Assembly: GCF_016552165.1 (NCBI RefSeq)
Contig: NZ_JACVDA010000015.1
Location: forward strand, 1 to 44,952
DNA from: Parvimonas parva
GTDB lineage: Bacteria; Bacillota; Clostridia; Tissierellales; Peptoniphilaceae
Reading direction: 5' to 3'
DNA: 44,952 bases
This document shows, in pieces, positions 23,214 to 31,855 of the stretch; within the stretch, counting starts at the first letter, position 1, and every line of letters begins with the position of its first letter. A model generated the notes under the pieces. That model did not search any database, was not told where the DNA came from, and was given only the letters and a program-made list of their open reading frames with translations. The position numbers and the translations under genes are program-made.

Positions 23214-23998
23214 AATTTTCTCCTTTACCTAAGTTATTTTTGTTTTCAATGGCTTTATACCCCAAAAATAGCCGTGAAAATATTTTTATCATTTTGATTT
23301 TGTTTATTCATATAATTTTTTACAAAAAAACTCCTTTAAATTAAGTATTTACAATTATTTTATCATATTCTAAATATATTTAACAGTTATATTTTATAAA
23401 AATTTAATTTTTTTGTATTTTTTTGACCAACGTTTTTATAATTTTAAAAAATGCAAAAAAGTTTTTATTAAGAAAAAAGTATTTTCTATACAAAATTTAC
23501 AAAATTTATATAGATTGACAATTAGTCATTATTTTTAAGTAATTTCAATGTTTATAACATATTTTTTGTAAAATTAAAAAATCTTTATAAAAAAATCAAT
23601 ATTTTTTATTTTTTTTGTAAAATATTTTTTAAAAATTAATATTTTTTATTTTTTTATTAGTAGTTATATTACTTATTGTCAATTATATCGATATAATTAA
23701 AGTACTTTAAAAAATTTTAAAAAAAGTATTTTAAATTTTAATTAATTAATAAATTTTGGGGGTATATTTTTTGTATATTATAAATCTATAAGTTAAAATT
23801 AAAACGTTTTTATTTTAAAAAATTTATTTTTTGTTAATTTCGTTAAAATAAATTTTAGTTCAATAAAATACTTTTTATAATTTTGTAAAAAGACTATTGT
23901 AATTTTTATTTTTTTATAATATAATTACATTAAAGAAAAATATTATCTTTTATAAGTTAGATAATTGGTTTCTATTAAAATTTAAGGAGGAATTTGAT
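23214..23998. other. long AT-rich intergenic region before gcvT
   Basis: This 785-bp region is almost entirely A and T and has no gene that I can support. I looked for a glycine riboswitch and saw no GC-rich conserved core. It ends with the gcvT promoter and SD. Confidence 0.6.
23897..23925 (+). promoter_or_regulatory. promoter of the gcv operon
   Basis: TTGTAA (23897-23902), 17 bp and TATAAT (23920-23925) lie about 75 bp before gcvT. An AAGGAGG site follows at 23983-23993. Confidence 0.55.
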
Positions 23999-25102
23999 AT
24001 GGCACAAAAAACACCATTATACGAAAAACACGTTTCATACGGAGGAGAAGTTGTTGACTATGCAGGTTGGCTATTACCTGTTAAGTATGAAGGATTAGCA
24101 CCGGAACATCACGCTGTTAGAAATGACGCAGGTTTATTCGATGTTTCACATATGGGAGAAATTACTGTTAAAGGAAAAGACGCTTTCGACTATGTAAATC
24201 ATTTAATTACTAACGATTTAACAACTATCGGTGATGGACAAGTTATTTACTCTTTACTATGTAACGAAAAAGGTGGAGTTGTTGATGACTTACTTGTTTA
24301 CAGAAAAGGTCAAGATGATATGTATATCGTAGTAAATGCTGCAAATACAGATAAAGACTTTGCTTGGTTTTTAGCTCAAAAAGGAAATTATGATGTAGAA
24401 ATCAAAAACATTTCAGCTGAAACTGCACAAATTGCATTGCAAGGTCCTAAAGCTGAAAAAGTATTGCAAAAATTAGCAAAAAATGTTGATTTAGCAAATG
24501 ACATTAAATTCTTCACTTTTAAAGAAAATATAACTCTTGGCGATTGTGGAGATAAATTCTTAGTTTCTCGTACTGGTTATACAGGTGAAGACGGATTTGA
24601 AATCTACGGTTGTGGAGAATGTATGAATAAATTATGGGACGCTATCCTTGAAATCGGTAAAGAAGACGGAGTTAAACCTTGTGGTTTAGGTTGTAGAGAT
24701 ACTTTAAGATTCGAAGCTGCTCTTCCTCTTTATGGAAATGAAATGGACGATGTTATCACTCCTCTTGAAGCAAGTCTTGGATATTTCGTTAAATTAAAAC
24801 AAGAAGCTGACTTTATCGGTAAAGAAGCATTAACTAAGATGAAAGAGGCAGGTGTTCCAAGAAAATTAATCGGTCTTGAATTAAAAGGCAAAGGTATTGC
24901 AAGACATGGAGCAAAAGTATTCAAAGGCGAAGAAGAAATTGGATTTGTTACAACTGGTTACCTTTCTCCAACACTTGGAAAAACTATCGCAAATGTAATA
25001 GTTAAAACTGAATATGCAGAAGTAGGAAACGAAGTTGAAGTTGAACTTAGAAACAAGAGAGTTCCTGCTGTATTAATTAGTAAAAAATTTCTTAAAAAAT
25101 AA
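23999..25102 (+). CDS. gcvT: glycine cleavage system T protein (aminomethyltransferase)
   Basis: A 367-residue GcvT of normal length. DYAGWLLPVKYEG at the start, FDVSHMGEITVKG near residue 48, the folate-binding segment GYTGEDGFEIY near residue 196 and PCGLGCRDTLRFEAALPLYG are family landmarks. It transfers the methylene group from the aminomethyl-lipoyl H protein to tetrahydrofolate, releasing ammonia. It is the first gene of a three-gene operon with gcvPA and gcvPB, 35 bp before the next start. AAGGAGG precedes the ATG. Codon use is uniform with the following genes. The H protein and lipoamide dehydrogenase genes are not in the window. Confidence 0.97.
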   Translation: MAQKTPLYEKHVSYGGEVVDYAGWLLPVKYEGLAPEHHAVRNDAGLFDVSHMGEITVKGKDAFDYVNHLITNDLTTIGDGQVIYSLLCNEKGGVVDDLLVYRKGQDDMYIVVNAANTDKDFAWFLAQKGNYDVEIKNISAETAQIALQGPKAEKVLQKLAKNVDLANDIKFFTFKENITLGDCGDKFLVSRTGYTGEDGFEIYGCGECMNKLWDAILEIGKEDGVKPCGLGCRDTLRFEAALPLYGNEMDDVITPLEASLGYFVKLKQEADFIGKEALTKMKEAGVPRKLIGLELKGKGIARHGAKVFKGEEEIGFVTTGYLSPTLGKTIANVIVKTEYAEVGNEVEVELRNKRVPAVLISKKFLKK

Positions 25103-25137
25103 TTAAAAACAATTTAAAAATAGGAGGTAAATTCTAT

Positions 25138-26481
25138 ATGTATCCTTATATTTCTCTAACAGAACAAGATGTTAAAGAGATGTTAGATAGCCTTGGTATT
25201 AATTCTGTTGAAGATTTATTTTCAGATATTCCTGAAGAATTAAAATTAAAAAGAGAATTAAATATTCCAAAAGCAAAAAGCGAATTAGAAGTTTCTAACT
25301 ATCTAACAAAATTAGCAAAAAAGAACGCATCTTCAAGTGATTATCCAACATTTTTAGGTGCAGGCGCTTATGACCACTATATTCCTGCTGTTATTCCAAC
25401 AATTATTGGTAGAAGTGAATTTTTAACTTCATACACTCCTTACCAACCGGAAATCAGCCAAGGAACTCTACAATATATTTTTGAATTTCAAACTATGATT
25501 TCAAACTTAACTGGTATGGATTACGCAAATGCATCATTATATGACCAAGGAACAGGTCTAGCAGAGGCGGCTATTATGACTGCTCATCATGCTAAAAAGA
25601 AAAAAGTTTTGGTTTCTGAAGCTATTGCTCCATGGTCAAGAGAAGTTTTAAAAACATATCTTCATGCTCAACATATTGAAATGGAAGTTGTTAAAACTTG
25701 CAACGGTGTAACTTGCATCGATGATTTAAAAGAAAAATTAAATGATGAAATTGGAGCTGTTTTAGTTCAAAATCCTAACTTCTTCGGTAATATTGAAGAT
25801 GTAACTAAGATTTCCGAACTTGCTCATGAATTTAAAAAATGTTATTCAGTAGTTTCTGTTGATCCTTCTTCTTTAGGAGCTTTAAAGAAACCTTCTGAAT
25901 GTAATGTTGACGTAGTTGTTGGTGAAGCTCAATCATTAGGTATTCCTGTTTCATTCGGTGGACCATACTTAGGATTTATGGCTGTAAATAAAGATTTCTT
26001 AAGAAAAATTCCTGGAAGAATAGTTGGACAAACTCTTGATAGAGATGGAAATAGATGTTGGGTTCTTACACTATCAGCCAGAGAACAACATATAAAGAGA
26101 GATAAAGCTACTTCAAATATCTGTTCTAACCAAGGTATTAATGTTTTAACTGCTACTATTTATATGGAACTTTTAGGTAAAACTGGACTTAAAGAACTTT
26201 CAAAACAATGTATAAAGAAATCTCATTATCTTTATGAAAAACTTTTAGCAACTGGAAAATTTGAAAAAGTTTTTGATGCTCCATTCTATAAAGAATTTGC
26301 ATTAAAGGCTAAGAAACCTGTTTGTGAATTAAATAAAAAATTATTTGAAAATGGAATAATCGGTGGTTTCGACCTTGGAAAACACTATCCAGAATTAGAA
26401 AATGTAATTATGTTTGCAGTTACTGAAAAACGTACTAAGGAAGAAATTGACAAACTATGTAAGGTATTGGAGGAAGCATAA
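25138..26481 (+). CDS. gcvPA: glycine dehydrogenase (decarboxylating) subunit 1
   Basis: The 447-residue product is the N-terminal half of the split P protein found in Firmicutes and archaea: MYPYISLTEQDVKEMLDSLG, GAGAYDHYIPAVIPTIIGRS, then TPYQPEISQGTLQYIFEFQT, all strongly conserved. Together with subunit 2 it decarboxylates glycine with PLP and passes the aminomethyl group to the H protein. It has AGGAGG eight bases before the ATG and is separated from gcvPB by one base. All regions expected for a full subunit are present. Confidence 0.97.
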   Translation: MYPYISLTEQDVKEMLDSLGINSVEDLFSDIPEELKLKRELNIPKAKSELEVSNYLTKLAKKNASSSDYPTFLGAGAYDHYIPAVIPTIIGRSEFLTSYTPYQPEISQGTLQYIFEFQTMISNLTGMDYANASLYDQGTGLAEAAIMTAHHAKKKKVLVSEAIAPWSREVLKTYLHAQHIEMEVVKTCNGVTCIDDLKEKLNDEIGAVLVQNPNFFGNIEDVTKISELAHEFKKCYSVVSVDPSSLGALKKPSECNVDVVVGEAQSLGIPVSFGGPYLGFMAVNKDFLRKIPGRIVGQTLDRDGNRCWVLTLSAREQHIKRDKATSNICSNQGINVLTATIYMELLGKTGLKELSKQCIKKSHYLYEKLLATGKFEKVFDAPFYKEFALKAKKPVCELNKKLFENGIIGGFDLGKHYPELENVIMFAVTEKRTKEEIDKLCKVLEEA

Positions 26482-26482
26482 T

Positions 26483-27931
26483 ATGAAATACGATAAATTA
26501 ATATTTGAACTATCAAAGCCTGGCAAAATTGGTCATAAATTACCAGAACTAGATGTTGAAGATGTATGTATTAAAGAGCTAATTCCAGCTGAACTTTTAA
26601 ATGACGGCGAAATTGATTTACCTGAAGTTGCTGAACCTGAAGTTGTTAGACACTTTGTAAATCTTTCAAATAAAAACTTTGGTGTTGATACAGGATTCTA
26701 TCCATTAGGTTCTTGTACAATGAAATATAATCCAAAAATTAATGAAGCTATGTGTGCTCTTCCTGGTTTTGCTAATCTTCATCCAAATATTTGTGAATGT
26801 GGCGCTCAAGGTGCTCTACAATTAATTTACGAACTTGGAGAAGCATTAAACGAAACTTCAGGTATGGACGCTTGCACATTGCAACCCGCAGCTGGAGCTC
26901 ATGGAGAAATCACTGGTATTATGCTATTTAAAGCATATCATGAAGATAACAAAGATTTCCAAAGAGATAAAATTATAGTTCCTGACTCAGCACATGGAAC
27001 AAACCCTGCAACTGCAACAATGGCAGGATATAAAATTATAGAAATTAAATCTTGTGAAAGTGGATTAGTTGATATTGAAGCCTTAAAAGCTGCTGTTGGC
27101 GATGACACTGCAGGTCTTATGCTTACTAACCCTAACACATTAGGTTTATTCGAAAAAGAAATTCAAGAAATCACAAAAATCGTTCACGAAGCTGGCGGTT
27201 TAGTTTATTATGACGGAGCAAATGCAAATGCAATTTTAGGTCATGTACGTCCTGGAGATATGGGATTTGATGCAATCCATTACAATCTTCATAAGACATT
27301 CTCTACTCCTCACGGTGGTGGAGGTCCGGGTGCCGGATATGTTGGATGTAAAGATTTCTTAAAAGACTTCTTACCAGTTCCTATTGTTGTTAAAAATGGA
27401 GAAAAATACAACTTCTCTTATGATGTTCCAAAGACATTAGGAAAGATGAAAGATTTTTACGGACACTTTGGTGTTCTTGTTAGAGCTTATGCTTATATTT
27501 TAGCTTTAGGTGCTGACGGACTTAAAAAATCAAGTGATTATGCAGTATTAAATTCTAACTACTTAGCAAATCAACTAAAAGATTACTACAATTTACCTGA
27601 AAATGTTAAATTCAAACACGAATTTGTACTTGGAGGACTTAAAAATCCTAACGGACTTGTAACTCTTGATGTTGCTAAGAGATTGATAGATATGGGATAT
27701 CACCCACCAACTGTATATTTCCCATTGATTGTTAATGAAGCGATGATGATTGAACCTACTGAAAGTGAATCAAAAGAAACTCTTGACGGTTTTGCAAAGG
27801 CTTTAATTGAAATAGCAAAAGAAGCTGAAACAAATCCTGAAGTAGTTCATGCGGCACCTCATAATACAGATATTAAACGTCCTGATGAAACATTAGCCGC
27901 TAAAGATTTAGTATTAAAATATGTAAAATAA
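26483..27931 (+). CDS. gcvPB: glycine dehydrogenase (decarboxylating) subunit 2
   Basis: A 482-residue subunit with the PLP-binding lysine in YNLHKTFSTPHGGGGPGAG near residue 270, and FYPLGSCTMKYNPK and PDSAHGTNPATA as further markers. The ATG at 26483 is chosen because GGAGG lies 11 bases before it and the frame upstream overlaps gcvPA; the upstream extension is spurious. It closes the operon, followed by a strong terminator. In anaerobes of this type the system can oxidise glycine or run in the synthetic direction. Confidence 0.97.
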   Translation: MKYDKLIFELSKPGKIGHKLPELDVEDVCIKELIPAELLNDGEIDLPEVAEPEVVRHFVNLSNKNFGVDTGFYPLGSCTMKYNPKINEAMCALPGFANLHPNICECGAQGALQLIYELGEALNETSGMDACTLQPAAGAHGEITGIMLFKAYHEDNKDFQRDKIIVPDSAHGTNPATATMAGYKIIEIKSCESGLVDIEALKAAVGDDTAGLMLTNPNTLGLFEKEIQEITKIVHEAGGLVYYDGANANAILGHVRPGDMGFDAIHYNLHKTFSTPHGGGGPGAGYVGCKDFLKDFLPVPIVVKNGEKYNFSYDVPKTLGKMKDFYGHFGVLVRAYAYILALGADGLKKSSDYAVLNSNYLANQLKDYYNLPENVKFKHEFVLGGLKNPNGLVTLDVAKRLIDMGYHPPTVYFPLIVNEAMMIEPTESESKETLDGFAKALIEIAKEAETNPEVVHAAPHNTDIKRPDETLAAKDLVLKYVK

Positions 27932-27945
27932 AATAATGAATATTA

Positions 27946-27977
27946 AAAAAGCTGTTGTGATTTTACAACAGCTTTTT
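27946..27977 (+). terminator. terminator of the gcv operon
   Basis: AAGCTGTTGT and ACAACAGCTT with a GATTTT loop are followed by TTT. Confidence 0.92.
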
Positions 27978-28076
27978 CATTTGCAAAAAACATTGGAATA
28001 CAAGACCTCCCCCAAACGGATTTAGAAAACGAATTATATTCCAATATATCTACATTAAAGAATATTTTTGATTAAA

Positions 28077-28183
28077 TAATTTTAGACTTTTTTACTTCTA
28101 TTTTTCTTTCTATTTACAAAAACTAGAGCTAATGAACTAACAATCAATCCACCAATACCAAAACTTGCAACAGAAGTTTTTTA
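28077..28183 (-). pseudogene. cell-wall sorting signal relic
   Basis: On the minus strand KTSVASFGIGGLIVSSLALV and FVNRKKNRSKKV end in a stop. This is a membrane helix plus basic tail like the end of an LPXTG surface protein; a TAA sits where the LP of the motif would be. Nothing of the protein remains upstream. Confidence 0.45.
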
Positions 28184-28378
28184 AGATTTTTTGTTTTTAC
28201 ATCTTAATTTTAACCGACAAACCTTTAATCAAACTTAAAAATATATCGATAATTAATAAACAAAAAATTTTTTTATTCTTTTTATATCAAAGTTATGTAT
28301 TCTTTAAAAAAATAAGTAATTTATTTTAAAATAAAAAATTTTAGGGTATAGATTAAACATAAAATTTAGGAGGTATTT

Positions 28379-29395
28379 ATGAGTAAACTTTTAAGTCCTA
28401 TGAAAATAGGTAGAAATATATTTAAAAATAGAGTTGTTATGGCTCCAATGTGTATGTTCCATTCAAAAACAGTTGATGGAGTTTTAACTAAAGAACATTT
28501 TGACCACTATGTTGCAAGAGCATTGGGTGGCGTTTCAGGAATAATCGTTGAGGCAACAATGGTAAATCCTACAGGTGGTATCAGAAAAGTAGATTTAGGC
28601 TTATACAACGAAATTCAAATGAAAGCATTTAAAGAACTTGTGGATAGAGTTCATGGCTACGACTGTAAAATAGGTATCCAATTAAGCCACGCAGGAAGAA
28701 AAGCTGATTCATCTTATGAAGAAATAATTGCACCAAGTCCTATTTCTTTCTCCAACGAAAAAGCGCCAAGAGAATTGACTAAAGAAGAAATAAAATCCTT
28801 ACAAACGGATTTTGTAAACAGCGTAAAACTTGCTAAAGAATCAGGTTTTGATTTTGTAGAAATCCACGGAGCGCATGGATATTTAATCAGTCAATTTTTA
28901 TCTCCACTTTCAAACCAAAGAACTGATGAATATGGTGGAAGTGTAGAAAATAGATATAGATTTTTAAAAGAAATTTTAAATGAATTAAAAAACATAGATA
29001 TTGATATTCATCTTAGAATTTCTGCAAATGAATATGACGAAAACGGAAATAGCTTAGATGATATTATAAAAATTTTACAATTTGCAAAAAAAGATGGAGT
29101 TGTATTCAACAGCATTTCAAGTGGTGGTCTTGTTCCAAGCAGTCCATTGGTTTATCCGGGTTATCAAGCAGAATTAAGTAGAGAAATCAAAAAGTGCGGT
29201 CTTGTAGTTTCCGCTGTTGGACTTTTGGAAGATTATGGACTTTGCGAATACTTACTTCAAAGCAACGCCTGTGATATGATTTACCAAGGAAGAGCCTTAC
29301 TGAAAAATCCTAACTGGGTTTATTGTGCCGGTGCTTACTTTAAAGAAAATGACAAAATAGAATACCCACTATACTCTTATTCAGTTATAAAATAA
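28379..29395 (+). CDS. old yellow enzyme family NADH:flavin oxidoreductase
   Basis: A 338-residue FMN-dependent TIM-barrel enzyme of the YqjM/NamA class: NRVVMAPMCMF at the N-terminus (Cys at the flavin-contact position), GIQLSHAGRKA with the His near residue 100, and FVEIHGAHGYLISQFLSPLS followed by NQRTDEYGGSVENR. It reduces activated alkenes or similar electrophiles using NAD(P)H. It stands alone between two terminators with AGGAGG before its ATG. It lacks the 4Fe-4S and C-terminal domains of dienoyl-CoA reductases, so a simple ene-reductase is likely. The physiological substrate is unknown. Confidence 0.92.
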   Translation: MSKLLSPMKIGRNIFKNRVVMAPMCMFHSKTVDGVLTKEHFDHYVARALGGVSGIIVEATMVNPTGGIRKVDLGLYNEIQMKAFKELVDRVHGYDCKIGIQLSHAGRKADSSYEEIIAPSPISFSNEKAPRELTKEEIKSLQTDFVNSVKLAKESGFDFVEIHGAHGYLISQFLSPLSNQRTDEYGGSVENRYRFLKEILNELKNIDIDIHLRISANEYDENGNSLDDIIKILQFAKKDGVVFNSISSGGLVPSSPLVYPGYQAELSREIKKCGLVVSAVGLLEDYGLCEYLLQSNACDMIYQGRALLKNPNWVYCAGAYFKENDKIEYPLYSYSVIK

Positions 29396-29398
29396 TTT

Positions 29399-29432
29399 TT
29401 AATCTCTTGATTTACTTCAAGAGATTTTTTTA
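29399..29432 (+). terminator. terminator after the oxidoreductase
   Basis: AATCTCTTGA and TCAAGAGATT form a 10-bp stem followed by TTTTTT. Confidence 0.92.
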
Positions 29433-29679
29433 TGGAAAATATACTTGTTTTTTCGTGTAAAATCAGTTCAACTAATTATCATAATAAATCCAATTATATG
29501 AAAATAATTCGCATTAAAAATTCAATTTTTACACTTTATTTATACTTTTAATTCATCAATATTTACAAAACTATTTTCTCATTATGTCCCTATTTTTAAG
29601 AGCTAAAGTTGTATAATATATTTAAAGGAAACATTAGTACGTTATAGTGTTTCAAAAAATTTTATTTGAGGAGAATTTT

Positions 29680-31053
29680 ATGGAATCATTTATTTCAGTA
29701 TTATCAAAATTTGCCAGTTGGCTTTGGGGACCACCTCTTATGATTTTGTTAGTAGGTGGAGGGATTTTCTTGAGCTTAAGACTTGGATTTTTCCAACTTC
29801 GTTATTTCCCATATATTATGAGTCAGACATTTGGAAAAATGTTTAGTAAAAAGAAAGATGGAGAAGGAACTGTTTCTCCATTCCAAGCAGCAACTGCCGC
29901 TCTTGCATCATCAATCGGTGCTGCGAACATTGTAGTTGTCCCTTCCATTATTTTTATCGCAGGTCCGGGTTCAATTTTCTGGATGTGGCTTACAGCAATA
30001 GTTGGTCAAGCAACAAAATTTGGAGAAATTGTTCTTGGTATTCTTTACAGACAAAAGAATGAAGAAGGCGAATATGTTGGTGGAGCTTGTTACTACTTAC
30101 AACATGGTATTGGTGGAAAAGCAGGTAAAATTTTAGGCTCACTTGTAGCATTTTTCTTTATGATTGAAATTTTACCTTCAATTACATTACAGACACTTTC
30201 TGCCAGTGGCCCATTAGAACAATTGGGCATTCACAAATATATAGCGATTGGACTTGTATTTGCTTTAGTAGTTTTGGTTGTATATGGTGGAATCAAAAGG
30301 ATTGGTCAAGTAACTGAAATGTTAGTTCCATTTATGGCTCTAATATATATAATTTTTGGAATTATCGTTCTTGCAATAAATATAACAAAAGTTCCTGAGG
30401 CTTTTAAAATGATATTTGTTGGTGCTTTCAATCCAACAGCAATAGCCGGTGGTACTGCAGGTTGGGCAATAAAAAAAGCCATAACAAACGGAGTTGCTCG
30501 TGGAGTTTATTCAAACGAATCAGGTATGGGTTCTGCTCCTTATGCACATTCAACAGCTGTTACAGACCACCCTGCAAGACAAGGAATGTGGGGAATTTTC
30601 GAAGTATTTGTTGATACAATCATAGTTTGTACTATGTCTGCTCTTATAGTTTTAACAACTGACATCTGGAAAAATCCGGAATACAAATCAATAGCCGTAG
30701 AAAGAGCATTTAATTCAATTTTTGGAAGTCTAGGTAGTGCCATAGTTTCTATATCATTATTCTTATTTGTACTTTCAACAATTATCGTAATTGTATTCTA
30801 TGTTGAAAAACTTGCAGAATACTTATTTGGAACAAAAGTCGGTAAAATTATGAGATTTGTTGCAACAGCTATGATAATATTGGCAGGTGTTCTATCTTTC
30901 GAAAAAGCAGGAGTATTTTTAGATTTAACACTAGGTCTTGTAGTTATACCTAATATGATTGGAATAATACTTATGAGTGGCAAAATAAAAAAAGCAAAAG
31001 AAGAGTTTTTCCATACAGAAGGAAAATTTTATCTCAAGGATAAAGTAAAATAA
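29680..31053 (+). CDS. sodium:alanine/glycine symporter (AGCS family)
   Basis: A 457-residue membrane transporter with about eleven helices and AGCS markers: WGPPLMILLVGGGIFLSLRL, then SPFQAATAALASSIGAANIV, WMWLTAIVGQATKFGEIVLG and later SNESGMGSAPYAHSTA with GWAIKKAITNGVARGVYSNE before it. Members take up alanine or glycine with sodium. Proximity to the glycine cleavage operon fits glycine or alanine fermentation. The ATG at 29680 is chosen because GAGGAG is six bases before it; a longer upstream frame lacks an SD. A TATAAT lies at about 29611. Confidence 0.93.
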   Translation: MESFISVLSKFASWLWGPPLMILLVGGGIFLSLRLGFFQLRYFPYIMSQTFGKMFSKKKDGEGTVSPFQAATAALASSIGAANIVVVPSIIFIAGPGSIFWMWLTAIVGQATKFGEIVLGILYRQKNEEGEYVGGACYYLQHGIGGKAGKILGSLVAFFFMIEILPSITLQTLSASGPLEQLGIHKYIAIGLVFALVVLVVYGGIKRIGQVTEMLVPFMALIYIIFGIIVLAINITKVPEAFKMIFVGAFNPTAIAGGTAGWAIKKAITNGVARGVYSNESGMGSAPYAHSTAVTDHPARQGMWGIFEVFVDTIIVCTMSALIVLTTDIWKNPEYKSIAVERAFNSIFGSLGSAIVSISLFLFVLSTIIVIVFYVEKLAEYLFGTKVGKIMRFVATAMIILAGVLSFEKAGVFLDLTLGLVVIPNMIGIILMSGKIKKAKEEFFHTEGKFYLKDKVK

Positions 31054-31070
31054 CTTCCTTAAAATTTATT

Positions 31071-31113
31071 AAAAAGAAAAAATCCAAGTAAAACTCGGAT
31101 TTTTTTCTTTTTA
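31071..31113. terminator. bidirectional terminator
   Basis: Arms AAAAAGAAAAAATCC and GGATTTTTTTCTTTTT form a long stem between the converging symporter and small membrane protein genes. Confidence 0.85.
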
Positions 31114-31124
31114 ATATAAAACTT

Positions 31125-31517
31125 CTAAAGTCTTTTTTCAAAATAATTACTCGCTAAAATCAAAAATATTGGAGCAAATACAAGAAGTCCTCCTGTAAAA
31201 ATAGCGGGAATATAGTAATCATAAGCTATAAATATAACTGTAATAATTCCAAGCAAATACATATATATTTTAAGAACTTCATTTCCCACTTTTTCTTTTA
31301 TTCTTACATTTCTTTCATCTTCCATATTAATCTTATAAAATTTATCTGTTTTTAAAAGTTTATTATGATATAAATTAACAACAGATATACTTGTAATAGA
31401 GGAAAAGCACATTATTAAAACAGTTTGTAATGGTTTGTTTTCTCTCAAGACAAAAGAAATTACAAGCATAACAAGTCCAAACAAAATTCCTAAGTAACAA
31501 AATTTATTTTTCATCAT
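31125..31517 (-). CDS. small membrane protein, DUF2178-like
   Basis: A 130-residue protein with two pairs of membrane helices (FCYLGILFGLVMLVISFVL and VLIMCFSSITSISVVNLYH; then MYLLGIITVIFIAYDYYIPA and later) around a cytoplasmic motif MEDERNVRIKEKVGNEV. The DERN-type motif between helices is typical of the DUF2178 family, which almost always lies next to a small XRE regulator, as here. The start overlaps the regulator by 14 bases. The role is unknown; such pairs may form a membrane-linked transcription switch. Confidence 0.78.
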   Translation of the reverse strand: MMKNKFCYLGILFGLVMLVISFVLRENKPLQTVLIMCFSSITSISVVNLYHNKLLKTDKFYKINMEDERNVRIKEKVGNEVLKIYMYLLGIITVIFIAYDYYIPAIFTGGLLVFAPIFLILASNYFEKRL

Positions 31518-31713
31518 CTTCCTCCTTATAAATAAAAATCTCCTCTATGCTCATTTCAAAAAAATTGGCAATTTTAAATGCTAATATAATTGACGGATTG
31601 TAACGTCCGTTTTCTATTGCTCCTATGGTCTGCCTACTAACTCCGACAGCTCTACCAAAATCTTCTTGATTTATCCCTCTTTCTTTTCTAAGAAATTCTA
31701 ATTTATTTTCCAA
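31504..31713 (-). CDS. XRE-family transcriptional regulator (YozG-like)
   Basis: A 69-residue helix-turn-helix protein: EFLRKERGINQEDFGRAVGV, then SRQTIGAIENGRYNPSIILA, then FEMSIEEIFIY. This is the most common small Cro-like type, preceding a DUF2178 membrane protein in one operon. A perfect promoter and two palindromes upstream suggest that it controls its own transcription. AGGAGG lies eight bases before the ATG. Confidence 0.93.
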   Translation of the reverse strand: MENKLEFLRKERGINQEDFGRAVGVSRQTIGAIENGRYNPSIILAFKIANFFEMSIEEIFIYKEEDDEK

Positions 31714-31730
31714 ACAAAACCTCCTTATGT

Positions 31731-31793
31731 AAAGGAAACTTTCCTTTTTATTTATTATACTATCTCATTGCAAAAATGTCAAGTAAACTTTAC
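31731..31793 (-). promoter_or_regulatory. consensus promoter with two candidate operators
   Basis: On the minus strand TTGACA (31782-31777), 17 bp and TATAAT (31759-31754) form a perfect consensus promoter. Two palindromes flank it: AAAGGAAACTTTCCTTT at 31731-31747, at or just after the start site, and GTAAACTTTAC at 31783-31793 just upstream of the -35. Both share the core AAACTTT, as expected for two sites of one dimeric repressor. Confidence 0.75.
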
Positions 31794-31796
31794 ATT

Positions 31797-31838
31797 AAAA
31801 AAATCTCGCCAATCACAAATGAAAGCCGAGATTTTTTA
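31797..31838 (-). terminator. terminator after the uracil permease gene
   Basis: AAAAATCTCG and CGAGATTTTT pair across an 18-base loop, with A/T runs on both sides. Confidence 0.78.
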
Positions 31839-31855
31839 CAAATCATAAAACGAGG

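Noticed and set aside
23214-23998. Glycine riboswitch before gcvT
   Set aside because: The region is almost pure A/T and shows none of the conserved G/C-rich core elements.
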